From Opitutia bacterium UBA957 (lineage in GTDB: Bacteria; Verrucomicrobiota; Verrucomicrobiia; Opitutales; UBA953): a stretch of DNA of 12,339 nucleotides. The stretch covers positions 8,494 through 20,832 of the forward strand of contig DBCN01000095.1 in NCBI GenBank assembly GCA_002293065.1, read 5' to 3'. Made by a program: the position numbers and the translations under genes. The notes beneath the pieces are model-generated. The model was not told where the DNA came from. It saw only the letters and a list, made by a program, of their open reading frames with translations, and searched no databases. Shown here piece by piece: positions 1 to 6,523 of the stretch (position 1 is its first letter; each line of letters opens with the position of its first letter).

Positions 1-138
1 GGCGAGGAGGTTGAGAAATACCTGCTGGCGAACGGCCTCGTGCAGGCCATCGACAAGCCCGCCGACGCCCCGACCAACGCGCCGTGCACGGACGCGGAAC
101 ACGAGAAGATGCGGGCGAAGACGATCCGCTTTTTCTGA
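1..138 (+). CDS. C-terminal end of an unidentified protein (5' partial)
   Basis: Frame 1 is open from the first base to a TGA at 136-138, giving 45 residues that end in KTIRFF. The fragment is polar (LLANGLVQAIDKPADAP, then a single Cys near APCTD) and shows no membrane segment or motif I recognise, so I assign no function. Codon use is GC-rich and matches the rest of the window, which supports real coding rather than chance. Its stop converges on the DegT aminotransferase gene across a 219-base gap that carries an inverted pair of hairpin repeats. Confidence 0.6.
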   Translation, partial: GEEVEKYLLANGLVQAIDKPADAPTNAPCTDAEHEKMRAKTIRFF

Positions 139-230
139 GAGACGAAAGTTGTAGCGGTTGGCGGAGAGCGGGTAGCGGCAAGATACGCTTCAAAGGGAAA
201 CCGGAGACCGGATGATTGGCTGGGTCACGG

Positions 231-350
231 GTAGGGGCGCGACTGCGTCGCGTCCGTTCTAAACCGATGCCGAGAGTCGTCGGGGCTTAGCTACGTTAAT
301 CGGACCACCACGTTGCGCAGCGAACGGACGCCACGCAGTGGCGCCCCTAC
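231..350. repeat. Inverted pair of GTAG-headed palindromic repeats (REP doublet / REPIN-like)
   Basis: Two 29-base arms, 231-259 and 322-350, are inverted copies of each other with only two differences, separated by 62 bases. Each begins at its outer end with GTAGGGG and contains a six-base-pair stem with a three-base loop: stem 238-243 with 247-252, and stem 329-334 with 338-343. The two differences fall on paired positions (stem CGCGAC/GTCGCG against CGCCAC/GTGGCG), so both arms keep perfect stems. The whole unit can also fold as one long cruciform. A GTAG head beside a hairpin is the hallmark of REP sequences mobilised by RAYT transposases, and inverted doublets are called REPINs. The site between two convergent gene 3' ends is typical. 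No RAYT gene is visible here. The element could also help terminate transcription. Confidence 0.75.
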
Positions 351-357
351 CTCCGAA

Positions 358-1515
358 TCACTCCGTCTTCCCGGCCGCGAAATCCGCGAGCGAGTCCGCC
401 ACCCACTGGCGTTGCTCCGCCGCGAGCTCCGGGAAGACAGGGATGCTGAGGACTTCGGTCGAGAGCAGCTCCGAGACGGGTACGCTGTCGCCGCCGCGAT
501 AGCCGGCCGCCGCGAAGCATTCCTGGCGGTGGAGCGGAATCGGGTAATAGATTTCACAGCCGATCTTACGGCCGGTGAGAAACGCCTTGAGGGCATCGCG
601 CCGACCCCCCGTGACCCGCAGCGTGAATTGATTCCAGATACCTTGGCCGGAGAAGTCGACGGGGAGCAAAAGCTGCCCCGTGGCGCCCGGACGGTTCTCG
701 GCGATGCCCACCTTGCCCTTGAGGGCGGCATGGTAGAAATTCGCGTTCCCGGCCCGCGCGCAATTATACTCCGGCAGGTGCGGCAACTTCAGGTGGAGCA
801 ACGCGGCCTGGAGCGGATCCATGCGGAAATTCGCGCCGACTTCGCGGTGGTAATACTTCGGCTGCATGCCGTGGACGCGCAGGATGCGCGCGCGCTCCGC
901 CAAGGCGTCATCCGAAGTGGTGACCAGGCCCGAATCACCCATGCCGCCAAGGTTCTTCGACGGGAAGAAGCTGGTGGCGCCGAACTCGCCGACGGACATC
1001 GTGCTGCGGCCCTGCCAGCGCGCGCCCATGGATTGGGCGGCGTCTTCGACGATGCGTAGGCGATGGGCGGCGGCGAAGGCCTGCAGCGCGCCCAAATCGC
1101 CGGACTGGCCGAAGAGGTGGACCGGCATGATCGCGCGGGTGCGCGGGCCGACCTTCCGGGCGGCATCGACCAGGTCGATGTTGAAGTGATGCGGGTCGAC
1201 GTCGACCCAGACCGGCACGCCGCCCAAGCGCGCGACGGACCCAGCCGTGGCGAAGAACGTGAAGGACGGCAGGAGGACTTCGTCGCCTTCCCCGATGTCG
1301 AGCGCCATCAAGGCCAACAGGAGCGCGTCGGTGCCGGACGAAACCCCGAGGGCGTGCTTGACCCCGAGGAAAGCCGCGCAGTCCTTCTCGAAGGCCTCGA
1401 GACGCGGGCCCATGATGAACTGATTGGAGCGCAGGACGTCGCGGAAGGCGGTCTCGAACTGCGCTTCAAGGGCGCGGTTCTGGGGACCGAGGTCGAGGAG
1501 CGGGACGGTGATCAT
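358..1515 (-). CDS. DegT/DnrJ/EryC1/StrS family PLP-dependent sugar aminotransferase
   Basis: The 385-residue product is a full-length member of the PLP-dependent aminotransferase family that transfers an amino group (usually from glutamate) to keto-sugar nucleotides for O-antigen, glycan or antibiotic sugars. It starts with the typical IPLLDL-like MITVPLLDLGPQ. SSGTDAL (59-65) is the cofactor phosphate-binding loop, EDAAQ (157-161) holds the Asp that contacts the pyridine ring, and the Schiff-base lysine is K187 in SFFPSKNLGG. The NFRMDPLQAALL stretch (229-240) and the EIYYPIPLHRQ stretch near residue 321 are also family-typical. ATG at 1515 is chosen because it fits family N-termini; a GGGAGAAG stretch lies about 15 bases upstream. 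It is last in an operon, 30 bases after lgt. The exact sugar substrate cannot be read from the sequence. Confidence 0.93.
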   Translation of the reverse strand: MITVPLLDLGPQNRALEAQFETAFRDVLRSNQFIMGPRLEAFEKDCAAFLGVKHALGVSSGTDALLLALMALDIGEGDEVLLPSFTFFATAGSVARLGGVPVWVDVDPHHFNIDLVDAARKVGPRTRAIMPVHLFGQSGDLGALQAFAAAHRLRIVEDAAQSMGARWQGRSTMSVGEFGATSFFPSKNLGGMGDSGLVTTSDDALAERARILRVHGMQPKYYHREVGANFRMDPLQAALLHLKLPHLPEYNCARAGNANFYHAALKGKVGIAENRPGATGQLLLPVDFSGQGIWNQFTLRVTGGRRDALKAFLTGRKIGCEIYYPIPLHRQECFAAAGYRGGDSVPVSELLSTEVLSIPVFPELAAEQRQWVADSLADFAAGKTE

Positions 1516-1545
1516 GACGCGGCCACGCTTCTCCCACCGACGGGT

Positions 1546-2373
1546 TCAGCGGGCAACATCTTTCGCCCCGGCGCGGGCGCGGAGGATGAGGTAAAGGCCA
1601 CCGAGCGCCAGCGGCAGGGTCCAGAACTGACCGGCGGTCATTCCAAGAATATAACCATCGTCCGGCGACCGGAACCATTCGCTGACGAAACGCGCCACCG
1701 CGTAGAGGAGCAGGAACTCGCCCGCCACCTGGCCCGGCGGCAACCGCTTCGGGTAACGCCACCACATCCAGAGGAGCGGCAGGAAGCCTTCGCCGATGGC
1801 TTCATAAAGCTGCGAGGGGTGCCGCGGCTCGGGACCTTCCCGCGGAAAGATCACCGCCCAAGGGACCGTGCTCGTGCGTCCGACGAGTTCCGCGTTCACG
1901 AAGTTGGCGAGGCGCCCAAAGAGGATTCCCGCCGGCGCCAAGGCGCAGACCAAATCGCCCACCGCCAGGAAGGGCACGCGCCGCGTGCGGGCAAACCACG
2001 CCCCCGCCAGGAGCACGCCCAGGAAACCGCCGTGGCTCGCCATGCCGCCTTGCCATACGCGGAAAAGCATGAGCGGGTCGGCCAGGAATTCCGCGCGGGC
2101 GTAAAGCAGGACGTGCCCCAACCGGCCGCCGAGGACCACGCCCACCATGATGGCCGTGATGAGGGCGGATTCATCGACGGCATCGCGGACGGGCGCGAGC
2201 GCCCGCCGGCGCCAGTGGGCCAAAAGCAAAGCGGCGACGAGGAAACCGGCCGCATAGGAGAGGCCGTACCAATGGACGCCGGACAACGGCCAGCCCTCCG
2301 GGAAACGGAAGGCGACCGGGTCGAGGTCGTGCACCCAATAGGCGAGGGTCGCCGACACCGCCGCGCCGTTCAT
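1546..2373 (-). CDS. lgt: Prolipoprotein diacylglyceryl transferase
   Basis: This 275-residue inner-membrane enzyme moves a diacylglyceryl group from phosphatidylglycerol to the lipobox cysteine of prelipoproteins, the first step of lipoprotein maturation. Family signatures appear in order: HWYGLSY (34-40), GGRLGHVLLY (82-91), GGMASHGG with H114 (matching the essential His103 of E. coli Lgt), GRLANFVNAEL (153-163, with R154, N157 and E162 matching the E. coli Arg143/Asn146/Glu151 set), PRHPSQLYEA (183-192), and the ARF..EWFRSPD block (R228, E232, R235). Several hydrophobic helices span the length, as expected. Its ATG overlaps the stop of the upstream CNNM/CBS gene as ATGA, so the two are probably translationally coupled. 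Length is normal for the family. Confidence 0.97.
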   Translation of the reverse strand: MNGAAVSATLAYWVHDLDPVAFRFPEGWPLSGVHWYGLSYAAGFLVAALLLAHWRRRALAPVRDAVDESALITAIMVGVVLGGRLGHVLLYARAEFLADPLMLFRVWQGGMASHGGFLGVLLAGAWFARTRRVPFLAVGDLVCALAPAGILFGRLANFVNAELVGRTSTVPWAVIFPREGPEPRHPSQLYEAIGEGFLPLLWMWWRYPKRLPPGQVAGEFLLLYAVARFVSEWFRSPDDGYILGMTAGQFWTLPLALGGLYLILRARAGAKDVAR

Positions 2374-3458
2374 AGTTTGTGGCCGGCCTCGCCGGTCGGG
2401 CGCCGACCGACGCGGTGCCCGCGTTGCCGCGCCAATTCGCGCATGTCCGGATGCGGGTCGTCCTTCTCGTAGATCTCCACGCCCAAGAGCGATTCGAAAA
2501 CGTCTTCGAGCGTGATCACGCCGGCGAAGGCGCCGAACTCGTCGACGACGACCGCCAACTGCTGGTGGGCGCGGACAAGGTCATGCAGGGCATCGGAGAG
2601 GGTCGCGTTCTCCGGGACGATGTGGGCCTTCCCCATGAGCTCGCGGACCTTCACCTCGCGGCGGCCCTCGCCGGCGGCCTTCAGGATATCGCGGCGGCGC
2701 ACGATGCCGACGATGCGGTCGGGATTGCCTTCCCAGACCGGCAACCGGCCATGCGGGACGCTCGGATACATCCGCAGCACATCGCCGACCGAGAGGTCGA
2801 CATCGACCGCGGTGACGACCGGACGGGGCGTGAGGACTTGGGAAACGGGGATGTCATCCAGGCGCACGGCGTTCGCCACCAAGGTGCTTTCGGCCTGCGT
2901 GATCTTGCCCTCGCGCGCCGCCGCCTGCGCCAGGCTGCCGATATCCGCATCCGCGCGGTCGACGCCCGGCTCTTCCGGGGGCGCCAGGGAATCATGCAAT
3001 TTACCGAAGCTCCGCAGCACGGACGCGGCCCCGCGGACCAAGGAAAGCGCCGGGGCGATCCGCGGCGCCAGCGAGACGCGGAGGTGCATCCCGAGCTTGC
3101 GGGGCAGCATGACCGTCAGCCACGACATCAGGAAGGAAACGGCGATGATCGCCGAGACGATACCCAGGGCGATCTGCCAGCCGGCCAACGCATTGGCCAT
3201 GAGCCGACCACCCAGCAGGATGCCGCCCAGCAAGGCGCTCATGCCGACGAACGCCGCGGTGAGGACTTCGAAGGCGGCCAAGGTGTTGCCTTGGTCGCCC
3301 CGACAACGCTCCAACGCCACGGCCGCCTTCGCATCCTGGCGGCGCAACGCTTCGATTTCCCCCGGGGAAAAGGCCGCGACGACGCCGGCCACCAGCGAAA
3401 CGCCGGCGGCGCTGCCGTTCAGGAGGATAAAGATGGGCCAAAGAAAACCGACGTCCAT
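2370..3458 (-). CDS. CNNM/DUF21-CBS domain membrane protein (CorC/HlyC-like, short form)
   Basis: The 362-residue protein has an N-terminal membrane half with hydrophobic segments at about 5-30, 64-90 and 95-117 (DUF21/CNNM transmembrane domain). A linker follows (EPGVDRADADIGSLAQAAAREGKIT, cut here between G165 and V166), then two CBS repeats at about 205-265 and 272-330. The second CBS repeat carries the family motif VVDEFGAFAGVITLEDVFE (304-322). Relatives are implicated in magnesium/cobalt transport or homeostasis and bind adenine nucleotides through the CBS pair. The protein ends about 35 residues after the second CBS repeat, so the C-terminal CorC_HlyC/transporter-associated domain found in many relatives is absent. 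The usual acidic residue just before the Pro-Lys/Arg of the third helix is also not evident (LTVMLPRKLG, 114-123). It is first in the operon with lgt and the DegT gene. Confidence 0.9.
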   Translation of the reverse strand: MDVGFLWPIFILLNGSAAGVSLVAGVVAAFSPGEIEALRRQDAKAAVALERCRGDQGNTLAAFEVLTAAFVGMSALLGGILLGGRLMANALAGWQIALGIVSAIIAVSFLMSWLTVMLPRKLGMHLRVSLAPRIAPALSLVRGAASVLRSFGKLHDSLAPPEEPGVDRADADIGSLAQAAAREGKITQAESTLVANAVRLDDIPVSQVLTPRPVVTAVDVDLSVGDVLRMYPSVPHGRLPVWEGNPDRIVGIVRRRDILKAAGEGRREVKVRELMGKAHIVPENATLSDALHDLVRAHQQLAVVVDEFGAFAGVITLEDVFESLLGVEIYEKDDPHPDMRELARQRGHRVGRRPTGEAGHKL

Positions 3459-3512
3459 AAGACCGCGGACCCTAGGGCGATGGGCGGGGGTTGGCGAGGG
3501 AGAATCCCGACA

Positions 3513-3541
3513 TTGACCGCGGCGGGCTCGCTGGAAACAAT
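3513..3541 (+). promoter_or_regulatory. Candidate sigma-70 promoter giving a leaderless transcript
   Basis: TTGACC (3513-3518, five of six matches to consensus) is followed after exactly 17 bases by AACAAT (3536-3541, four of six). The expected start point, about seven bases after the -10 box, coincides with the ATG at 3548, so the mRNA would begin at or within a base or two of the start codon. It lies in the 89-base divergent gap between the CNNM/CBS gene and the small membrane protein gene. I see no comparably good promoter pointing the other way. Confidence 0.5.
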
Positions 3542-3547
3542 GCGGCC

Positions 3548-3928
3548 ATGAACCCCCGCGAGCTCAAAATCGTCTCGGCCCTGGCCGTCTTCCTTTCGGC
3601 CGCCCTGCCCACCGCCGTGGGAGCCGTGGCGTTCCGCGCCCAACCCATCCTCATCGCCTTGATCCAAGGCGAGCCGGGCACCCTGCCCGGAGTGACGGGT
3701 TTCTTCTTCAACTACTTCACGGCGGCCCTGCTCACGCTCCTGGTGCTGGGCGCCATCGCGACCTGGGTCGCCCTCAAAGGCTACCGGCAATCCGATGAAG
3801 ACGGCGCGGGCAAGATGGCGACGCTGCTCGTCGCCGTCTGCTTTTCGGCCGTGGCGAGCGTCGGCTTCCTCACGCTCTTCATCCTCTCGACCGCGCTCCC
3901 GCTTTATACGAGGCTGACGGATCGCTGA
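3548..3928 (+). CDS. Small three-helix membrane protein of unknown function
   Basis: The product has 126 residues from the ATG at 3548. A longer reading from a TTG at 3491 is possible, but it would add 19 polar residues and run through the promoter. Three hydrophobic stretches are clear: about 8-29 (IVSALAVFLSAALPTAVGAV), 50-77 (FFFNYFTAALLTLLVLGAIA), and 91-120 (LLVAVCFSAVASVGFLTLFI). A short charged loop (KGYRQSDEDGAGK) lies between the second and third. I recognise no catalytic or metal-binding motif and no family. It stands alone on the plus strand between two minus-strand operons, and its last 25 bases overlap the 3' end of pabC in the opposite direction. Confidence 0.8.
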   Translation: MNPRELKIVSALAVFLSAALPTAVGAVAFRAQPILIALIQGEPGTLPGVTGFFFNYFTAALLTLLVLGAIATWVALKGYRQSDEDGAGKMATLLVAVCFSAVASVGFLTLFILSTALPLYTRLTDR

Positions 3929-4761
3929 GCGCGCCACGTGGCTAGGTCGGCCAAACAAGCGTGGGCCTCGGCCTGGTCGGCGGCCGGGCGCCACTGGACT
4001 TCTCCGGTCGCGGTCCGGTAACTCCGCGCCAACACGGCCCCCGCTTCGAAGGTGGAGCGCAGGACGACGACCGAACGCGCCTGCAACGGAAAGGGGCCCG
4101 CGACGTCCACGATGGGGCGACCCGCCTGCGCCACCACCGAACGGAACTGCGCGGCGGCCGTGCCGGGCAAGCGACCCGTGGAAATCGCCGGGAAGCACCA
4201 GCGTTCCCCATCCCACCAAGCCAGCGAACTCCGGGTGGCTTCGCTGACGTGTCCGGCGGCGTCGCACTGGATGCCTTCGGCGTCACCGCGATCGGCGAAA
4301 CCCTTGAGCTCGCGCCAAGCGGTGGCCGAATTCTGCCACGGACCGCTCTTGGGCCGCGGCAACCACTCCGGGGCATCGCGACGGGTCTGCAGGGCGAATA
4401 AATCTATTTCCGAGGGCGTCGGCGGCAACGGCCGCACGCTGAGCCATTCGCGCGCCAAAGCATCGGGGCGCGCCGCGACGATCAAACGTACGATGGCGTC
4501 GGTGAGTTCGGCCTTCTCCAGCAACTTGCGGAGAATCGGCGACCACGCTTCCGCCGAGGGACCAGCGCCAAGGTGCAGGCGACGCGGGTCGAGCCCCAGG
4601 CGCGGACAGGCCAAGGCCAAGCGCGCGAGGTGGTCGGCCAGGCAGGCGACCTTGCCGCCGCGGAGCGCAAAGGTCTCGAACAGGCACGCACCGGGTTGCA
4701 GCGTCGCGACGTCGGCGCCCTCCGGCACGTTCAAGTAATCGCCCGAGCACCAAGCTAGCAT
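3904..4761 (-). CDS. pabC: Aminotransferase class IV, probable 4-amino-4-deoxychorismate lyase
   Basis: The 285-residue protein belongs to fold-type IV PLP enzymes. As PabC it would cleave 4-amino-4-deoxychorismate to p-aminobenzoate and pyruvate for folate synthesis. Supporting motifs are CLFETFALRGGKV (26-38, the N-terminal class IV block), a PLP-lysine candidate K153 in RELKGFADRG, and HVSEATRSSLAWW (171-183), where E174 matches the conserved glutamate of G-x-V-x-E. LPGTAAAQF (198-206) matches the usual LpGitr block only loosely. The ATG at 4761 is preferred over an upstream in-frame start at 4815 because it gives the usual N-terminus; it overlaps the pabB stop by seven bases (ATGCTAG). 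The pairing with pabB supports PabC over branched-chain or D-amino acid aminotransferases, which share the fold. Confidence 0.85.
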   Translation of the reverse strand: MLAWCSGDYLNVPEGADVATLQPGACLFETFALRGGKVACLADHLARLALACPRLGLDPRRLHLGAGPSAEAWSPILRKLLEKAELTDAIVRLIVAARPDALAREWLSVRPLPPTPSEIDLFALQTRRDAPEWLPRPKSGPWQNSATAWRELKGFADRGDAEGIQCDAAGHVSEATRSSLAWWDGERWCFPAISTGRLPGTAAAQFRSVVAQAGRPIVDVAGPFPLQARSVVVLRSTFEAGAVLARSYRTATGEVQWRPAADQAEAHACLADLATWRAQRSVSLV

Positions 4762-6233
4762 GGCGGTAAAGCGGCGCGGGCGGCCGCCAGCAACGGAGCC
4801 TGGGCCTTGCGCCAAGATTCCGCATGTTCGCGTTCGGGGCGAGAATCCGCAACGATGCCGGCGCCCGCTTGGATGAAACTACGGCCACCGCTCGTCCACA
4901 GCGAGCGGATGACGATGTTCAGGCACAAATCGCCGTTGGCGCCGACCCAGCCGATCGAGCCCGTGTAGAAACCGCGGGCCACCGGCTCGAGCTCCGCGAT
5001 GACCTGCATCGTCCGCACCTTCGGCGCGCCCGTGATGGTGCCGCCTGGGAACAACGCCCGGACGACTTCCGCCGGGCCCACCCCGGTCGCCAAACGGCCT
5101 TCGACCTGCGAGACGAGGTGCATGACGTGCGAGTATTTCTCGACGGCCATGAACTCGGGGACATGCACCGAGCCCGGCGCCGCCACGCGGCCCACGTCGT
5201 TGCGCAACAAGTCGACGAGCATCAAGTGCTCGGCCCGCTCCTTCGTGTCGCCCGCCAGCTCCCGCGCCCACGCCGCATCGGCCGCGGCGTCGGCGCCGCG
5301 CGGACGCGTCCCTGCAATCGGCCGCGAAGCAATCCGCCCGCCGGTCACTTCCACCAACAACTCCGGGGAGCCGCACGCCAAGGTCCCCGCGGGGAGACTC
5401 AGCAAACCCATGTAGGGCGAGGGATTCGCTTGGCGCAGCGCGGCGTAGGCGAGCGCCGGATCGACCGCCGGCACCTCGAGGCGCGTCGAGAGGTTGACCT
5501 GATAGGTGTCGCCGGCGGAGATATAGGCCAGGACTTGCCGGACCGCGGCTTCGAAGGCGGGCCGCGGCAAAGACTCCGCTATCGGCGTCGCCGGCGTCGG
5601 CACCAAGGGAAGGGCTGGAGCGGGCGCGCCACCGGCCGCCTGCCAGACCTGCGCCAAAGCCCGGGCGCGCCGTTGCGCTTCCCGCCAAGTCGTCTCCAGC
5701 CGTCCGGACGCAGGACACAACACCACGACCGTCAGTTCGTGTCGGGCGTCATCGTACACATAGGCCTCCGTGGCCTCCAGGAAAACCGCGGCGGGGCAAG
5801 GGAGGTCGGCCGGGGCGGAGCGCACGGGCTCGAACTGCGTCGCCAGTTCGTACCCGAGCGCCACGATGAGGCCGCCTTGGAAAACGGGCCAGCCCGCGAA
5901 GGTCGGCGCACGCTGTTCCTGGGACCACCGGCGCAAGGCCTCCAAGGGTTTATCGCGACCGGCTTCATGCGCGCCGTCTTCCGCATGCACGACGACGCGC
6001 CCGTCGGCGGTGAAGACCGTGGCGCGGGCCGAGGTCGGTACGGCGATGGTGAGGCTGCCTGAGCGGCCGCTCTCCAACACGGCATGGAACCGGCCGCGGA
6101 GCAAGGCGCGCCAATCCGCCGGCAACCCCGCCGCGGCGAAGCGGGCGAGATAAGGCAGGCGGGTCCATCCCGGACCAACCGCTCCCCAGTCGGCGAGCGT
6201 CGTTTCGGCGAGGATGGGAGGCGCGTCATTCAC
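4755..6233 (-). CDS. pabB: Aminodeoxychorismate/anthranilate synthase component I
   Basis: The 492-residue protein is a full-length chorismate-binding enzyme of the PabB/TrpE family, with an N-terminal beta-rich domain (about 1-215) and the catalytic domain after it. Motifs in the latter: ISAGDTYQVNLSTR (238-251; the YQVNL form is PabB-like), GSPELLVEV (288-296), SRPIAGTRPRG (303-313), HLMLVDLLRNDVGRV (336-350), VEKYSHVMHLVSQVEG (364-379), GGTITGAPKVRTMQ (397-410), RGFYTGSIGW (420-429) and AGAGIVADSRPEREHAES (456-473). PabB normally has Lys in PIKGT, but here the residue is Ala307, as in TrpE. It starts with GTG at 6233, overlapping the preceding gene by eight bases (GTGAATGA), and it overlaps pabC. 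That context favours the p-aminobenzoate pathway. No glutaminase subunit (pabA/trpG) is in view. Confidence 0.88.
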   Translation of the reverse strand: MNDAPPILAETTLADWGAVGPGWTRLPYLARFAAAGLPADWRALLRGRFHAVLESGRSGSLTIAVPTSARATVFTADGRVVVHAEDGAHEAGRDKPLEALRRWSQEQRAPTFAGWPVFQGGLIVALGYELATQFEPVRSAPADLPCPAAVFLEATEAYVYDDARHELTVVVLCPASGRLETTWREAQRRARALAQVWQAAGGAPAPALPLVPTPATPIAESLPRPAFEAAVRQVLAYISAGDTYQVNLSTRLEVPAVDPALAYAALRQANPSPYMGLLSLPAGTLACGSPELLVEVTGGRIASRPIAGTRPRGADAAADAAWARELAGDTKERAEHLMLVDLLRNDVGRVAAPGSVHVPEFMAVEKYSHVMHLVSQVEGRLATGVGPAEVVRALFPGGTITGAPKVRTMQVIAELEPVARGFYTGSIGWVGANGDLCLNIVIRSLWTSGGRSFIQAGAGIVADSRPEREHAESWRKAQAPLLAAARAALPPC

Positions 6234-6522
6234 CGGCGAAATTTATCAGGTAACCCGCGAGTTCTGTCGACGTGAGAATCTGGCGCGCCTGCGCCACGGT
6301 GATGCCGTAGACATGCAGTTCCTGCCGCGACCCCTTCGAAACGACGGTCACGCGCAAGCCGCCCTCCAACGGCATGACCTTGATGGAATGCCGCCGAGCT
6401 CCCACCCGCGCCTGGATGACGCCCCGGGAGACGCGTCCGTGCTTCTCCAACAGCTCCACGACGGGGCGAGCGGCGTCCGTGACGGTGGTATGCGTGCCCG
6501 CCCGTCCGCGCCCCTTGGCCAT
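6226..6522 (-). CDS. Small conserved-looking protein, DUF2103-like (tentative)
   Basis: The product has 98 residues and is basic at the N-terminus (MAKGRGRAGTHTT). A helix follows at about 18-30 (ARPVVELLEKHGRV), then alternating hydrophobic strands (HSIKVMPLEG, GLRVTVVSKGSRQELHVYG), then a C-terminal helix. The layout His-Thr at the N-terminus, a VxELL helix, then GG-x-R-V-T-V-x-x-KG-x-x-QE-x-x-V resembles what I remember of DUF2103, a family described as putative metal-binding. This is from memory and not verified. It lies between the M24 peptidase (one-base gap) and pabB (eight-base overlap), so it is certainly expressed with them, but no role can be assigned. Confidence 0.72.
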   Translation of the reverse strand: MAKGRGRAGTHTTVTDAARPVVELLEKHGRVSRGVIQARVGARRHSIKVMPLEGGLRVTVVSKGSRQELHVYGITVAQARQILTSTELAGYLINFAGE

Positions 6523-6523
6523 C

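Noticed and set aside
1063..2472. Long plus-strand open frame (469 codons)
   Set aside because: It is antisense to the DegT and lgt genes; high GC leaves opposite frames open. The product is low-complexity Arg/Ala/Glu-rich without motifs.
3892..3933. Inverted repeat CGCGCTC/GAGCGCG across the convergent overlap, considered as a terminator
   Set aside because: The seven-base arms are 28 bases apart and the loop is long, so it is much weaker than the hairpins at 8059 and 11259.
3933..3942. Ten-base perfect palindrome GCCACGTGGC near the pabC 3' end
   Set aside because: It lies within coding sequence, is too short for a stable terminator, and palindromes of this size are expected by chance at this GC.
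3419..4267. Minus-strand frame running across the small membrane protein gene and into the divergent gap
   Set aside because: It crosses the pabC 3' end and the candidate promoter, has a charged low-complexity product, and conflicts with the clear three-helix protein on the plus strand.
4824..6062. Long plus-strand open frame antisense to pabB
   Set aside because: Composition is Arg/Gly-rich shadow sequence, while the minus strand encodes a complete PabB with all family motifs.
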